A stretch of DNA of 64,000 nt from JASHPR01 sp963808705 (GTDB lineage Bacteria; Actinomycetota; Actinomycetes; Streptosporangiales; Streptosporangiaceae), in NCBI GenBank assembly GCA_963808705.1, contig CAWEHB010000006.1, positions 310,001-374,000 of the forward strand, written 5' to 3'. The notes under the pieces are model-generated. The model did not search any database, was not told the origin of the DNA, and saw nothing but the letters and a program-made list of their open reading frames with translations. This document shows, piece by piece, positions 36,163 through 44,483 of the stretch. The position numbers and the translations under genes were made by a program. Positions within the stretch are counted from its first letter, which is position 1; each line of letters opens with the position of its first letter.

Positions 36163-36975
36163 ATGGACAGGTCGGAATCAGGCGACGACAACGTCTCGCT
36201 CGACACCAGCGTGCCGCATATCGCGCGCGTGTATGACTACTGGCTGGGCGGCAAGGACAACTATCCCGCCGACCAGAGGGTGGCCGAGCAGGTCATCGCC
36301 ACGTTCCCGGACGTCACGGTCAGCGTCCGCGCCCAGCGCGCGTTCCTCGGCCGCGCGGTGCACTACCTGGCCGCCGAGGCGGGCATCCGGCAGTTCCTGG
36401 ACATCGGGACCGGCCTGCCCTCGGCCAGCAACACCCACGAGGTCGCCCAGCAGGTCGCGCCGCAGTCACGGGTCGTCTACGTGGACAACGACCCGATCGT
36501 GCTCGTGCACGCCCGTGCCCTGCTCACCAGCAGTCCCGAGGGCGCGACCGCCTATATCGAAGCTGACCTGCGCGACACGAGCAAGATCTTGGACGAGGCC
36601 GCCCGGACCCTCGATTTCGGCCAGCCGGTCGCGGTCATGCTGCTGGGCGTGCTGCACTGCATCCCCGACGAGGACGACCCGGCCGCGATCGTGGCCCGGC
36701 TGCTGGCCGCCGTGCCGCCGGGCAGCTACCTCGTCATCGCGCACCCGGCCAGTGACGTCGCCGTCGACCAGATGGCTAAGTCCATGCGCAACTACAACGA
36801 GCAGGCGCGCGATCCGGTCACCGCTCGCAGCTACGCCGAGGTCTGCCGGTTTTTCGAGGGCGTGGACCTGGTCGAGCCCGGCGTCGTCCAGCTACACCGA
36901 TGGCGAGCGGGTGCCCCAGACCTCGGCGCCGGCCGCGAGCTGGCCAACTACGGCGGGGTAGGCCGCAAGCCATGA
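36163..36975 (+). CDS. S-adenosyl methyltransferase (PF04672 type), copy 3
   Basis: 270 residues with start ATG 36163. 'SVPHIARVYDYWLGGKDNYPADQRVAEQVI', motif I 'FLDIGTGLPSASNTHEVAQ', 'VVYVDNDPIVLVHARALL' and 'VMLLGVLHCIPDEDDPAAIVARLL' are present. It forms an apparent operon with the preceding copy. The conserved 'D-Y-W-L-G-G-K-D-N' box is retained in all three, arguing that all are functional. The tail ('VEPGVVQLHRWRAG') matches the family end. Substrate unknown; many related genes cluster with regulatory or secondary-metabolite genes. Confidence 0.9.
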   Translation: MDRSESGDDNVSLDTSVPHIARVYDYWLGGKDNYPADQRVAEQVIATFPDVTVSVRAQRAFLGRAVHYLAAEAGIRQFLDIGTGLPSASNTHEVAQQVAPQSRVVYVDNDPIVLVHARALLTSSPEGATAYIEADLRDTSKILDEAARTLDFGQPVAVMLLGVLHCIPDEDDPAAIVARLLAAVPPGSYLVIAHPASDVAVDQMAKSMRNYNEQARDPVTARSYAEVCRFFEGVDLVEPGVVQLHRWRAGAPDLGAGRELANYGGVGRKP

Positions 36976-37056
36976 TCACCTGAAACGATCCGGGAGCGGG
37001 CGGGCCGGGCCGGCGTGCCGGCCGGGCGAGCGGGCCGGGCGGGGCCGGGCCACGGA

Positions 37057-39459
37057 CTAGGCGTCGTCCAGCCGCTCCCGGAGCCGACGCAGCCGGTCGG
37101 GGCGCTCGGCGGCGAAGTGCTCCAGTGCGGCCAGGATGTGGGCCTCGTCGAGGTGCGCCTCCTCGATCACCTCGGCGACCGAGCCGCCGGTGCGCCACCG
37201 GTCGTCCCAGTCGGACGACAGCGAGTACTCCCGGACCAGCGGGTCATCCGCCCAGTCCCGCATCAGCTTGAACCCGCCGTTGGTGATCACCATGGCGTCG
37301 AGCCGGCCGGCCGGGCCGGTGACCGACCGCCGGTAGGACTCCGGCTGGCGGGCGAACAGCTGCGGGCTGATCGCCGCGACGATCTTGACGTTGATGCCCT
37401 GCGCGTCCAGTTGCGGCAGCACGCTGACCAGGTTCCGGGTGGGCATGGTGCCGCGGACGTACACGGTGCCGCCCTTCGGCTCGCCGGGCCGGTAGTCGCG
37501 CAGCACATAGGCGCCGCGCGCGGCGGCGAAGTGGGACGGGATGCCCAGCGCCTCCCGGTCCGGTATCTCCACCGGCGGCCGGGTCAGGTGCAGCGCGACG
37601 ATCGGGACGTCGAGCCCGAACGCCGTGCCCAGCAGCACCGGCACCTCGTTGTACTCCCACGGGTGCAGGTCGATGACGTGCCCGTCGGGGAACAGCTGGG
37701 TGACCCCGATCGCGAAGATGCCGAAGTGGGTCCGGGAATCCTCGGCCGTCTCCGGCCCCGAGTGGCCCGCGATCCAGAGCAGCTTGCCGACCTTCAGCTC
37801 GCAGTCCTGGGCCAGCTGGCTGAACAGCCGCATCTCCCCGTACTTCAGGTACGAGAACGAGCCGTAGGTGGAGCACGCGCCCCAGAAGCCGTCGAACTGC
37901 CCGAACGGGTCCTCGGCCAGGTTGACCGTGGCCAGCCCGGCGACCAGCCCGGCGTTGGAGAACTCGGTGATCTCGGTCGGCAGCAGCGCCCCGGTAGGGT
38001 TCTGGTCCCGCTCGTACCAGCCCGTGCCCGGCGAGCCGTCGAAGTCCTGCCCGAAGCCGGCGATGTTGGTGGACTCGGCCAGGTCGGCGGAGGCCGCGAT
38101 GAACAGCGGCCGGCCGTGCTCGGACAGCGCCAGCGAGTTCACGTACGAACCCCAGGCGGCCAGGCCGGCCCGGTTCGCGGCCTTCTCCCCGGGCTTGCGC
38201 CACATGCTGTCGGGGTAGGCCGCCACGTCGAAGATGCGGCGGTCGGTGAACACCCCGGGCGACGAGCCGCCGAGCCGGAAGCCCTTGACGTCGTCGGGCA
38301 CCGCGCCGGCGATCGCGGCCAGCCGGTCCGACAGCCAGGTCACGAGGTCGTCGTCGCGTTCCAGGACGCTCATGGCGATGCGCAGGTTCGCCTCGGCCTG
38401 CGCCGCGACAGCCTCAGGATCGGACGGCGCAGGCGAGTCGACACCCTGGTACTCGACCCGGTACTTGCTCATGAACCCCTTGCGGACGGCCCAGAACTGC
38501 TCGGCGTTCATCGGCCACGCGGTGCCGTGGCTGGCCGCGTCGACCTTGCCGTAGCCGCGGCCCTTCTGCGTGACGAACCACGCCATCGTGGGCACGTGGC
38601 CGGGGTTGGCGCCGCAGGCCGCCTCCAGGACCGTCTCGGTGACCGGGCCCCATTCCATGCCGCGGGAGGTGCCGGTGACCCGCCAGCCATACGGCTCGAA
38701 CCAGTCCACCGGCGTGCCGTGGACCACGCTGGAGGCCGGCCGGGGGTCGATGCCGAAGTCGTTCCAGTCGACCAGGAAGACCAGGTTGTCCAGGCCGAGC
38801 CCCCAGGCCATGTTCTTGACCTCGTGCGCCGAGCCCGGGGTGAGCCCGCCCTCCCCCTCGAACACGAACACCTTGACCTCGTCGGCCCCGGCGAGCTTCA
38901 GGCTGAGCGCCTCGCCGGCGGCCGGCGGCATCCCGTGCCCGGAGGGCCCGGTGTTGAACTTCAGGAACAGCGTCCTGCCCTCCATCTCCGCGTGCCCGGG
39001 GAGCCCGCCGCGCCGACGCAGCTTCAGCAGCCACTCCCAGGTCAGCGCCCAGCGGCCGTCGTCGGGGAAGGCGAACTCGGCCTCCCCCGTGCGCCGGTGG
39101 CGGGCTCGCATGCCCTCGTTGAGCACCGCGAGCGTGGCGTAGACCAGCGGCACCGTGTGCCCGGCGGACAGCACGAAGCGGTCCCCGAAGCGGCGCCAGG
39201 GCCGCAGCACGTCCCAGCGCATGGCGCCGGACAGCAGCAGGGCCAGCATCATGTGCACCTTGGACCGCGACCCGCCCGGGTGCCCGCTCTGGCGGTAGTT
39301 GAGCGACAGGTCGATGCATTCGTCGACGAGGTCCTTCACCACCTCGTAGCGGGCGAAGTCCGGCTCGGCGGCGGCGAACAGCCGCCCGACGTCGAACTCG
39401 CTGCCCGAGCGCGCGATCAGCGGTGACCGCGACCCTGCCGTGTCGGACGCCAAGTCCAT
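37057..39459 (-). CDS. Transketolase-like TPP-dependent enzyme
   Basis: 800 residues; start ATG at 39459 with GAGGAGGGG just before it. The N-terminal half shows 'LNYRQSGHPGGSRSKVHMMLALLLSGAM', 'RFVLSAGHTVPLVYATLAVLNEG' and the TPP motif region 'VFVFEGEGGLTPGSAHEVKNMAWGLGLDNLVFLVDWNDFG' (Gly-Glu/Gly-Gly then N-D-F). The second half carries the pyrimidine-binding and C-terminal transketolase domains ('RPLFIAASADLAESTNIAGFGQDFDGSPGTGWYERDQNPTGALLPTEITEFSNAGLVAGLATVNL'). It belongs to a long (about 800-residue) transketolase subgroup whose substrate range is not settled; canonical transketolase or phosphoketolase-like activity is possible. A palindromic interspersed repeat begins 15 bases upstream of its start. 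Confidence 0.8.
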   Translation of the reverse strand: MDLASDTAGSRSPLIARSGSEFDVGRLFAAAEPDFARYEVVKDLVDECIDLSLNYRQSGHPGGSRSKVHMMLALLLSGAMRWDVLRPWRRFGDRFVLSAGHTVPLVYATLAVLNEGMRARHRRTGEAEFAFPDDGRWALTWEWLLKLRRRGGLPGHAEMEGRTLFLKFNTGPSGHGMPPAAGEALSLKLAGADEVKVFVFEGEGGLTPGSAHEVKNMAWGLGLDNLVFLVDWNDFGIDPRPASSVVHGTPVDWFEPYGWRVTGTSRGMEWGPVTETVLEAACGANPGHVPTMAWFVTQKGRGYGKVDAASHGTAWPMNAEQFWAVRKGFMSKYRVEYQGVDSPAPSDPEAVAAQAEANLRIAMSVLERDDDLVTWLSDRLAAIAGAVPDDVKGFRLGGSSPGVFTDRRIFDVAAYPDSMWRKPGEKAANRAGLAAWGSYVNSLALSEHGRPLFIAASADLAESTNIAGFGQDFDGSPGTGWYERDQNPTGALLPTEITEFSNAGLVAGLATVNLAEDPFGQFDGFWGACSTYGSFSYLKYGEMRLFSQLAQDCELKVGKLLWIAGHSGPETAEDSRTHFGIFAIGVTQLFPDGHVIDLHPWEYNEVPVLLGTAFGLDVPIVALHLTRPPVEIPDREALGIPSHFAAARGAYVLRDYRPGEPKGGTVYVRGTMPTRNLVSVLPQLDAQGINVKIVAAISPQLFARQPESYRRSVTGPAGRLDAMVITNGGFKLMRDWADDPLVREYSLSSDWDDRWRTGGSVAEVIEEAHLDEAHILAALEHFAAERPDRLRRLRERLDDA

Positions 39460-39473
39460 CCCCTCCTCTTTGT

Positions 39474-39537
39474 GAACCTTTTCATCCTCCCGCGACTGCC
39501 CACATGCTCCGGGCGACATCGACGGATGAAAAGGCTC
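39474..39537. repeat. Palindromic interspersed repeat, copy A (64 bp)
   Basis: Terminal arms GAACCTTTTCATCC (39474-39487) and GGATGAAAAGGCTC (39524-39537), complementary over 14 bases with one mismatch; interior CTGCCCACATGCTCC. It lies in the 5' leader of the transketolase-like gene. Related copies are at 49798-49864 and 59646-59711 (the latter inverted). Confidence 0.85.
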
Positions 39538-39625
39538 AGTGGCCAGCGACTTCCAGGCTGACGTGTCGCCGGGCCGGGGGCAAGAGCAGGACCCGGGGAC
39601 GCTCACACCATGGAACATCCGGCTC

Positions 39626-39660
39626 TTACTGCCGGGCCCGCACAGCCTTATGATCCGAGC
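39626..39660 (+). promoter_or_regulatory. Promoter for a leaderless aminotransferase mRNA
   Basis: -35 TTACTG (39626-39631), a 17-bp spacer and -10 TATGAT (39649-39654), then the ATG at 39661 seven bases further. The predicted transcription start coincides with the A of ATG, and there is no Shine-Dalgarno sequence, so the mRNA is expected to be leaderless. Confidence 0.6.
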
Positions 39661-40857
39661 ATGACGGCATTCTCCCTGGCTGATCGCATGAGCAGGCTCG
39701 GCACCGAATCCGCCTTCGAGGTGCTCGCCCGGGCCAAAGCCATGGAGGCGGCCGGAAGCAAGATCATCCACCTGGAGATCGGCGAGCCGGACTTCCCCAC
39801 CGCCCCGCACATCGTCGAGGCCGCCGTCGAGGCCTTGTGGGCCGGGCAGACGCACTACGTGCCCGCGCCCGGCGTGCCGCCGTTGCGCGAGGCCGTGATC
39901 GAGTTCCTGGAAAACACCGGCCGGATGCAGGTCACGCCGGACCGGGTGATCGTGACGCCGGGCGCCAAGCCGATCATGTTCTTCACGATCATGGCCCTCT
40001 GCGGCGAGGGCGACGAGGTGCTCTACCCCGATCCCAGCTTCCCGATGTACGAGTCGATCACCGCGTTCGCGGGCGCGGTCCCTGTCCCCATCCCGCTCCG
40101 GGAGAGCAACGAATTCCGTATCGACACCGCGGAGCTGGAGCGGCTGGTCACCGACCGGTCGAAGCTGCTGATCATCAACTCGCCGCACAACCCGTGCGGC
40201 TCGTCGCTGACCCGCGAGGACTGCGAGGCGATCGCGGACATCGCGATGCGCCATGACCTGATCGTGCTCTCCGACGAGGTGTACTGGGCCATCAGGTACG
40301 GCTCTGAACCGCACGCGAGCGTGCTCGACGTCGACGGCATGGCCGACCGCACGATCCTGCTCGACGGCTGGTCCAAGACCTTCGCGATGACCGGCTGGCG
40401 GCTCGGCTTCGGCGTGTTCCCGCCCGCACTGGTCGAGCCGGTGACCCGGCTGGTGATCAACTCGGTGTCGTGCACCTCGGCGTTCAGCCAGTACGCCGCG
40501 ATCGCGGCGCTGCGCGGCCCGTGGGAGCCGGTCGAGGCGATGGTCGAGGAGTTCCGCCGCCGCCGTGACGTCATCGTCGCCGGGCTGAACGACATTCCCG
40601 GCGTCACCTGCCTGAAGCCGCAAGGCGCGTTCTACGTGTTCCCGAACATCACCGGGACCGGCCTGACGTCCATGCAGCTGCAGGACCAGCTGCTCAACGA
40701 CGCCGGGGTCGCGGCCCTGTCCGGCACGGCGTTCGGCGGGTGGGGCGAGGGCTTCCTGCGGTTCTCCTACGCGAACTCGGTCCATAACATCCGGGCGGCG
40801 CTGGAGGCGGTCCGGGCGCACCTGGCCGAGGCTTCCGAGGCGCCCGCCCCCGCTTAA
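39661..40857 (+). CDS. PLP-dependent aminotransferase (class I/II)
   Basis: 398 residues from ATG 39661. Fold-type I signatures: substrate/cofactor loop 'LEIGEPDFPTAPHIVEAA', 'VTPGAKPIMFFTIMALCGEGDEVLYPDPSFPMYESI', 'INSPHNPCGSSLTREDCEAI', 'VLSDEVYWAIRYG' and the Schiff-base lysine K239 in 'GWSKTFAMTGWRLGFG'. The C-terminal 'KPQGAFYVFPNITGTG' and 'FLRFSYANSVHNIRAALEAV' complete it. The pattern is that of aspartate/aromatic (AspC/AAT-Iy) aminotransferases; the exact donor cannot be read. It precedes an ABM-domain gene and an iron alcohol dehydrogenase, and an in-frame start at 39610 is less likely because of the promoter position. Confidence 0.9.
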   Translation: MTAFSLADRMSRLGTESAFEVLARAKAMEAAGSKIIHLEIGEPDFPTAPHIVEAAVEALWAGQTHYVPAPGVPPLREAVIEFLENTGRMQVTPDRVIVTPGAKPIMFFTIMALCGEGDEVLYPDPSFPMYESITAFAGAVPVPIPLRESNEFRIDTAELERLVTDRSKLLIINSPHNPCGSSLTREDCEAIADIAMRHDLIVLSDEVYWAIRYGSEPHASVLDVDGMADRTILLDGWSKTFAMTGWRLGFGVFPPALVEPVTRLVINSVSCTSAFSQYAAIAALRGPWEPVEAMVEEFRRRRDVIVAGLNDIPGVTCLKPQGAFYVFPNITGTGLTSMQLQDQLLNDAGVAALSGTAFGGWGEGFLRFSYANSVHNIRAALEAVRAHLAEASEAPAPA

Positions 40858-40894
40858 GGGCTCCCGGGCGGCGCCCGCCTGACAGGATGAGCGC

Positions 40895-41245
40895 ATGCTG
40901 GTCGTTCATGTTCATGCGCGGGTCCGGCCCGGCCGGGCCGGGGAATTTCTGGAGGCCACGCTGGCCAACGCACGGGCGTCGCTGGACGAGCCGGGCGTGC
41001 TGCGGTTCGACGTCATCCAGGATCAGGATGACCCGGACCACGTGGTCCTGGTGGAGGTGTACCGGGACGGCGACGCGGCCGCGGCGCACAAGCAGACGGC
41101 GCACTACGCGGCCTGGCGCGACCGCGTGGCGGAGATGATGGCCCGGCCGCGGGAGTCGGCCAGGTACACCGCGGTGTTCCCGGCGGGCGGCGAAGGCTGG
41201 GAGAGCGGGGAGATCGGGGAGAGCGGGGAGATCGGGGCGCCGTGA
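40895..41245 (+). CDS. ABM-domain (antibiotic biosynthesis monooxygenase/LsrG-like) protein
   Basis: 116 residues. A ferredoxin-like half-barrel: 'LVVHVHARVRPGRAGEFLEATLANARASLDEPGVLRFDVIQDQDDPDHVVLVEVYRDGDAAAAHKQTAHYAAWRDRV', typical of ABM/LsrG-type dimers. These act as cofactor-free oxygenases, quinol monooxygenases or, for LsrG, as an isomerase of autoinducer-2 phosphate. The last 15 residues are an almost exact G-E-I/E-S-G-E-I repeat ('WESGEIGESGEIGAP') encoded by a short tandem repeat of GGGGAGATC-type units. The stop overlaps the iron alcohol dehydrogenase GTG, so the two are coupled. Confidence 0.85.
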   Translation: MLVVHVHARVRPGRAGEFLEATLANARASLDEPGVLRFDVIQDQDDPDHVVLVEVYRDGDAAAAHKQTAHYAAWRDRVAEMMARPRESARYTAVFPAGGEGWESGEIGESGEIGAP

Positions 41246-42396
41246 CCGTGCCCGGCTTCGAGTTCGCCACCGCTGGCCGCATCATGGCCGGCGTCGGCCG
41301 GGCGGACGAGCTGCCGGGCGTGCTGGCCGGGCTCGGGTCCCGGGTCCTGGTGTGCACGGGGGCGAACCCGGCGCGCCATGCCGCGCTGCTGGCCGGGCTG
41401 GGGTTGCCGGCCGTGGTGTTCCCGGTGGCCGCGGAGCCTACGGTCGAGCTGGCCCGGGCCGGCGTCGCGGCCGGGCGCGAGCACGGCGCCGACGTGGTCG
41501 CCGCGATCGGCGGCGGCAGCGTCATCGACACCGGCAAGGCCGTGGCCATGCTGCTGGGCAACGGAGGCGACCCGCTGGACTACCTGGAGGTCGTCGGGTC
41601 CGGCCGGCAGATCACCCGGCCCGCCGTGCCCTGCGTCGCGGTGCCCACCACCGCCGGCACCGGGGCGGAGGTGACGGCCAACGCCGTGCTCGCCGCGCCC
41701 GAGCACGGTCTCAAGGCGAGCCTGCGCAGCAGGCTGATGATCCCCCGGGTCGCGCTGATCGATCCCCGGCTGACCGCATCCTGCCCGCCGCCGGTCACGG
41801 CGGCCAGCGGCATGGACGCGCTGACCCAGTGCCTGGAGCCGTTCGTCTCGGTCCGGGCCAACCCGGTGACCGACGGCCTGGCCCGCGAGGGACTGCGCCG
41901 CGCCGCGGCGGGCCTGCGCGCCGCCTACGCCGACGGCACGGACCTGGCGGCGCGCACGGACATGGCCGTGTGCAGCCTGCTGGGCGGGATCGCGCTGGCC
42001 AACGCGAAGCTGGGGGCCGTCCACGGCCTGGCCGGAGTCATCGGCGGGACGGCGCCGGTGCCGCACGGCGCAGCCTGCGCCGCGCTGCTGGCCCCGGTCA
42101 TCGAGGCGAACGTGCGCGTGCTGCGGTCCGGAACGGCAGGCCACCCTGCCCTGGACCGGTACGCCGAAGTGGCCGGGCTGCTGACCGCGAAGCCCGCCGC
42201 GACCGTCGACGAGGGCCTGGCCTGGATCCGGGAGACGGTGACCCGGCTCGCGATACCGGGCCTGGCCGCGTTCGGCGTCGGCGCGCAGCACGCTGATGAC
42301 ATCGCCGCCAAAGCCGCCCGGTCCAGCAGCATGCAAGGCAATCCGGTCACCCTGAGCCACGACGACCTGCGAGCTATCCTCCTTAGCGCGCTCTGA
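41242..42396 (+). CDS. Iron-containing alcohol dehydrogenase (group III)
   Basis: 384 residues, GTG start coupled to the ABM gene. NAD-binding 'VVAAIGGGSVIDTGKAVAMLLG' and 'AVPTTAGTGAEVTANAVL' (T-T-x-G-T-G-x-E) are the family core, and metal-ligand histidines lie in 'GAVHGLAGVIGGTAPVPHGAACAALL' (H-x13-H). It oxidises primary alcohols or reduces aldehydes; members include maleylacetate reductases. The N-terminal 'EFATAGRIMAGVGRADEL' opening and the 'ASGMDALTQCLEPFVS' element are normal. Together with the ABM gene it forms a two-gene unit, 37 bases after the aminotransferase. Confidence 0.9.
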   Translation: MTVPGFEFATAGRIMAGVGRADELPGVLAGLGSRVLVCTGANPARHAALLAGLGLPAVVFPVAAEPTVELARAGVAAGREHGADVVAAIGGGSVIDTGKAVAMLLGNGGDPLDYLEVVGSGRQITRPAVPCVAVPTTAGTGAEVTANAVLAAPEHGLKASLRSRLMIPRVALIDPRLTASCPPPVTAASGMDALTQCLEPFVSVRANPVTDGLAREGLRRAAAGLRAAYADGTDLAARTDMAVCSLLGGIALANAKLGAVHGLAGVIGGTAPVPHGAACAALLAPVIEANVRVLRSGTAGHPALDRYAEVAGLLTAKPAATVDEGLAWIRETVTRLAIPGLAAFGVGAQHADDIAAKAARSSSMQGNPVTLSHDDLRAILLSAL

Positions 42397-42622
42397 GCCG
42401 TCTAAATAGGCCAGCTTGCCGTTGTTTCGAGCTGGTTTAGCAGACATGAACTACGGAGATACCGGAATGTGGCCGAGTTGCCCCGGTGGGATGAAATAGC
42501 TGAAATCATGCATAATGCGGTCCGTCCGACGCTGCCCGCACTTGTCAGCAAAGACTCGTCAGCCAGTGGCGATCTGCGGCCAGCCGGTCGTGAGGGAGCA
42601 TTAGCCTGCCAAAGGGGGCACG

Positions 42623-43828
42623 ATGGTCACGGCCCAGCCGCAGCCGGGGGGGCGGCGGGAGAGCGAGGCGCAGCGCAATCTCAAGCTCACCTGCATGAGC
42701 AACCTGCTGTCCAGTTCCGAGGAGCGGGCGTACTTCAAGGACCGGCGGAGCCGGTTCCTCCTGGTCAGCGCGGGCTGGATCGCCGCGTACGCCCCGGGCC
42801 GCGCCGCGCAGGAGCTGATCGGGAAGACGGATTTCGATATCTTCAGCGACCAGCACGCCGTGGCGGCCTATGAGGATGAGCAGCAGATCATCCGCACCGG
42901 CCAGCCCATCGTGGGAAAGGTGGAGCTGGAGACCTACGGCGGCCGGCCGGACGCCTGGGTGTCGACCACGAAGATGCCGCTCCGGGATGACCGCGGCGAG
43001 ATCATCGGCACCTTCGGGATCTCCCGCGACGTCACGGCCCAGGTCCAGGCGGAGAACGCCCTCACCCGCCAGGCCTGGCAGCTGAGCACCCAGAATGAGC
43101 GCCTGCGCGAGCTGGACGGGCTGAAGGACGACTTCCTCGGCCTGGTCTCGCACGAGCTCCGGACGCCGCTGACCTCGATCATCGGTTATGCCCGGCTGCT
43201 GCGGGACGAGCGCACGAGCAACCTGAACACCGACCAATTCGCCGAGGTGATCCAAAAGAACGCGCAGCGCCTGCTGCGCCTCGTCGAGGACCTGCTATTT
43301 CTCTCCCAGAACCAGCCGGGAGAGGTGGCCGTGGAACTCCGCAGCGCGGACCTCGCCGACATCGCCGCCAGCGCGGTGGAGGAAATGCGGCCCGAGGCTC
43401 AGCGCAAGCACATAGACCTGGCCTTCTCCGCCACTGACGTTCCCCGCATTGCCGTCGATCTGGCCCGCATCGCCCAGTTGCTCGGCAACCTCATCTCCAA
43501 TGCCGTGAAGTTCACCCCGGACGGCGGGAAGGTCGAGGTCAGCCTCGGAATGGACGGAGAGCAGGCGGTCCTCGCGGTCGCCGACACCGGCGTCGGCATC
43601 CCGGCGGCCGACCGCGAGCGCATCTTCGAGCGGTTCTTCCGCACCGAGATCGCCGAGCGTGAGGTGATCCCGGGCACCGGCCTGGGGCTGGCCATCGCCA
43701 AGGACATCGTGGAAGCGCATCACGGCACCATCGCGGTGGACAGCAACGAGGGCCACGGCAGCACGTTCACGATCCGCCTGCCGCGGCAGGCACTGCCCGG
43801 CACGGCCATGACTCCTGGGACCGCGTAA
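42623..43828 (+). CDS. Soluble PAS-domain sensor histidine kinase
   Basis: 401 residues and no transmembrane segment. A PAS/PAC domain (residues about 25-140: 'AQELIGKTDFDIFSDQHAVAAYEDEQQIIRTGQPIVGKVE', 'WVSTTKMPLRDDRGEIIGTFGISRDVTA') leads to the H-box 'LVSHELRTPLTSIIGYARLL' with H177, the N-box 'LISNAVKFTP', G1 'ADTGVGIP' and G2 'GTGLGLAIAKDIV'. It is a cytoplasmic sensor, perhaps of redox state or a small ligand. No response regulator is adjacent, so it is an orphan kinase. It starts at GTG/ATG 42623 after AAAGGGGG; the 226-bp upstream region contains no other supported gene. Confidence 0.9.
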   Translation: MVTAQPQPGGRRESEAQRNLKLTCMSNLLSSSEERAYFKDRRSRFLLVSAGWIAAYAPGRAAQELIGKTDFDIFSDQHAVAAYEDEQQIIRTGQPIVGKVELETYGGRPDAWVSTTKMPLRDDRGEIIGTFGISRDVTAQVQAENALTRQAWQLSTQNERLRELDGLKDDFLGLVSHELRTPLTSIIGYARLLRDERTSNLNTDQFAEVIQKNAQRLLRLVEDLLFLSQNQPGEVAVELRSADLADIAASAVEEMRPEAQRKHIDLAFSATDVPRIAVDLARIAQLLGNLISNAVKFTPDGGKVEVSLGMDGEQAVLAVADTGVGIPAADRERIFERFFRTEIAEREVIPGTGLGLAIAKDIVEAHHGTIAVDSNEGHGSTFTIRLPRQALPGTAMTPGTA

Positions 43829-43881
43829 ACCAACTGGTCGGTAACTATCCAGACTACCTTCAGCATTCTTCCAGAAGATAA

Positions 43882-44133
43882 CCAGGCTATTCACCGATAG
43901 TCGGGTGGTGCCTCCCGGCGTCCCCCGAGCCGGGTCGCGCCCGAGAGGGCGCCCCGCCAGCCCGCCGGCCGGGCGCCCTCGACCACGCCGGCGAGACGCC
44001 CGAGATCAACGCCGGCTACCTGCGCGGCTTCGCCGACGCGCAGACCCGGCGCGAGCTCAAGCCGCTGATCGGCCAGCTGTTCGCCGACGAGAGCCTGCTT
44101 GTGTTCAAAGGTGGCTGTTCTGACAGCCACTAG
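43882..44133 (+). pseudogene. Coding remnant without a start codon
   Basis: A frame open from 43882 to the TAG at 44131-44133 has no ATG, GTG or TTG in its first two thirds. Its second half reads like real protein: 'ALDHAGETPEINAGYLRGF', 'ADAQTRRELKPLIGQLF', 'ADESLLVFKGG'. I do not recognise the family. It probably marks the C-terminal end of a lost gene in the 650-bp spacer between the kinase and glucosidase genes. Confidence 0.35.
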
Positions 44134-44250
44134 CGCACGCAAAGGCTCCCCGTGCCCGCAGAAAGCGTCTCACGAGCATATTCGCGGTAAACGTTTCCTG
44201 AACTTGATGCTCCCCGCTGATGACCCTGCGGGCGCGGCCGCGATTCGCCG

Positions 44251-44294
44251 CCGGGGCCGCCCGCCACGGGCGGCCGGGGCCGCCCGCCACGGGC
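44251..44294. terminator. Direct repeat forming strong GC hairpin
   Basis: The 21-bp unit CCGGGGCCGCCCGCCACGGGC occurs at 44251-44271 and 44274-44294. GGCCGCCCG (44255-44263) pairs perfectly with CGGGCGGCC (44267-44275) around a 3-nt loop. It lies in the spacer before the glucosidase gene. A terminator-like structure without U-tract. Confidence 0.5.
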
Positions 44295-44483
44295 CAAGAC
44301 CGCTGCTCACCCGCCCGGGGTGATGCGCGGCGGGGCGCTGCGGGCGAAAATGAGAGGGCGGAAGCGGAAGAGCGGGACAGCCCGGCGCAAGGCCTTTCAC
44401 GCCCGTACCGCCGCGGCTGACCTGTGCAATCTCAGTGGCATTAAAAGTTGCTAAAGGGAAAGCAAAACAGCGGAGCGACGGGA

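Noticed and set aside
39460..40896. Minus-strand frame continuing upstream of the transketolase-like gene to give a product of 1279 residues
   Set aside because: The extension is antisense to the aminotransferase gene, lacks protein-like composition, and the ribosome site GAGGAGGGG marks ATG 39459 as the start.
42469..42873. 134-codon frame starting before the PAS kinase
   Set aside because: The first 25 residues look plausible (A-E-L-P-R-W-D-E-I-A-E-I) but the rest overlaps the kinase in another frame and is compositionally a shadow.
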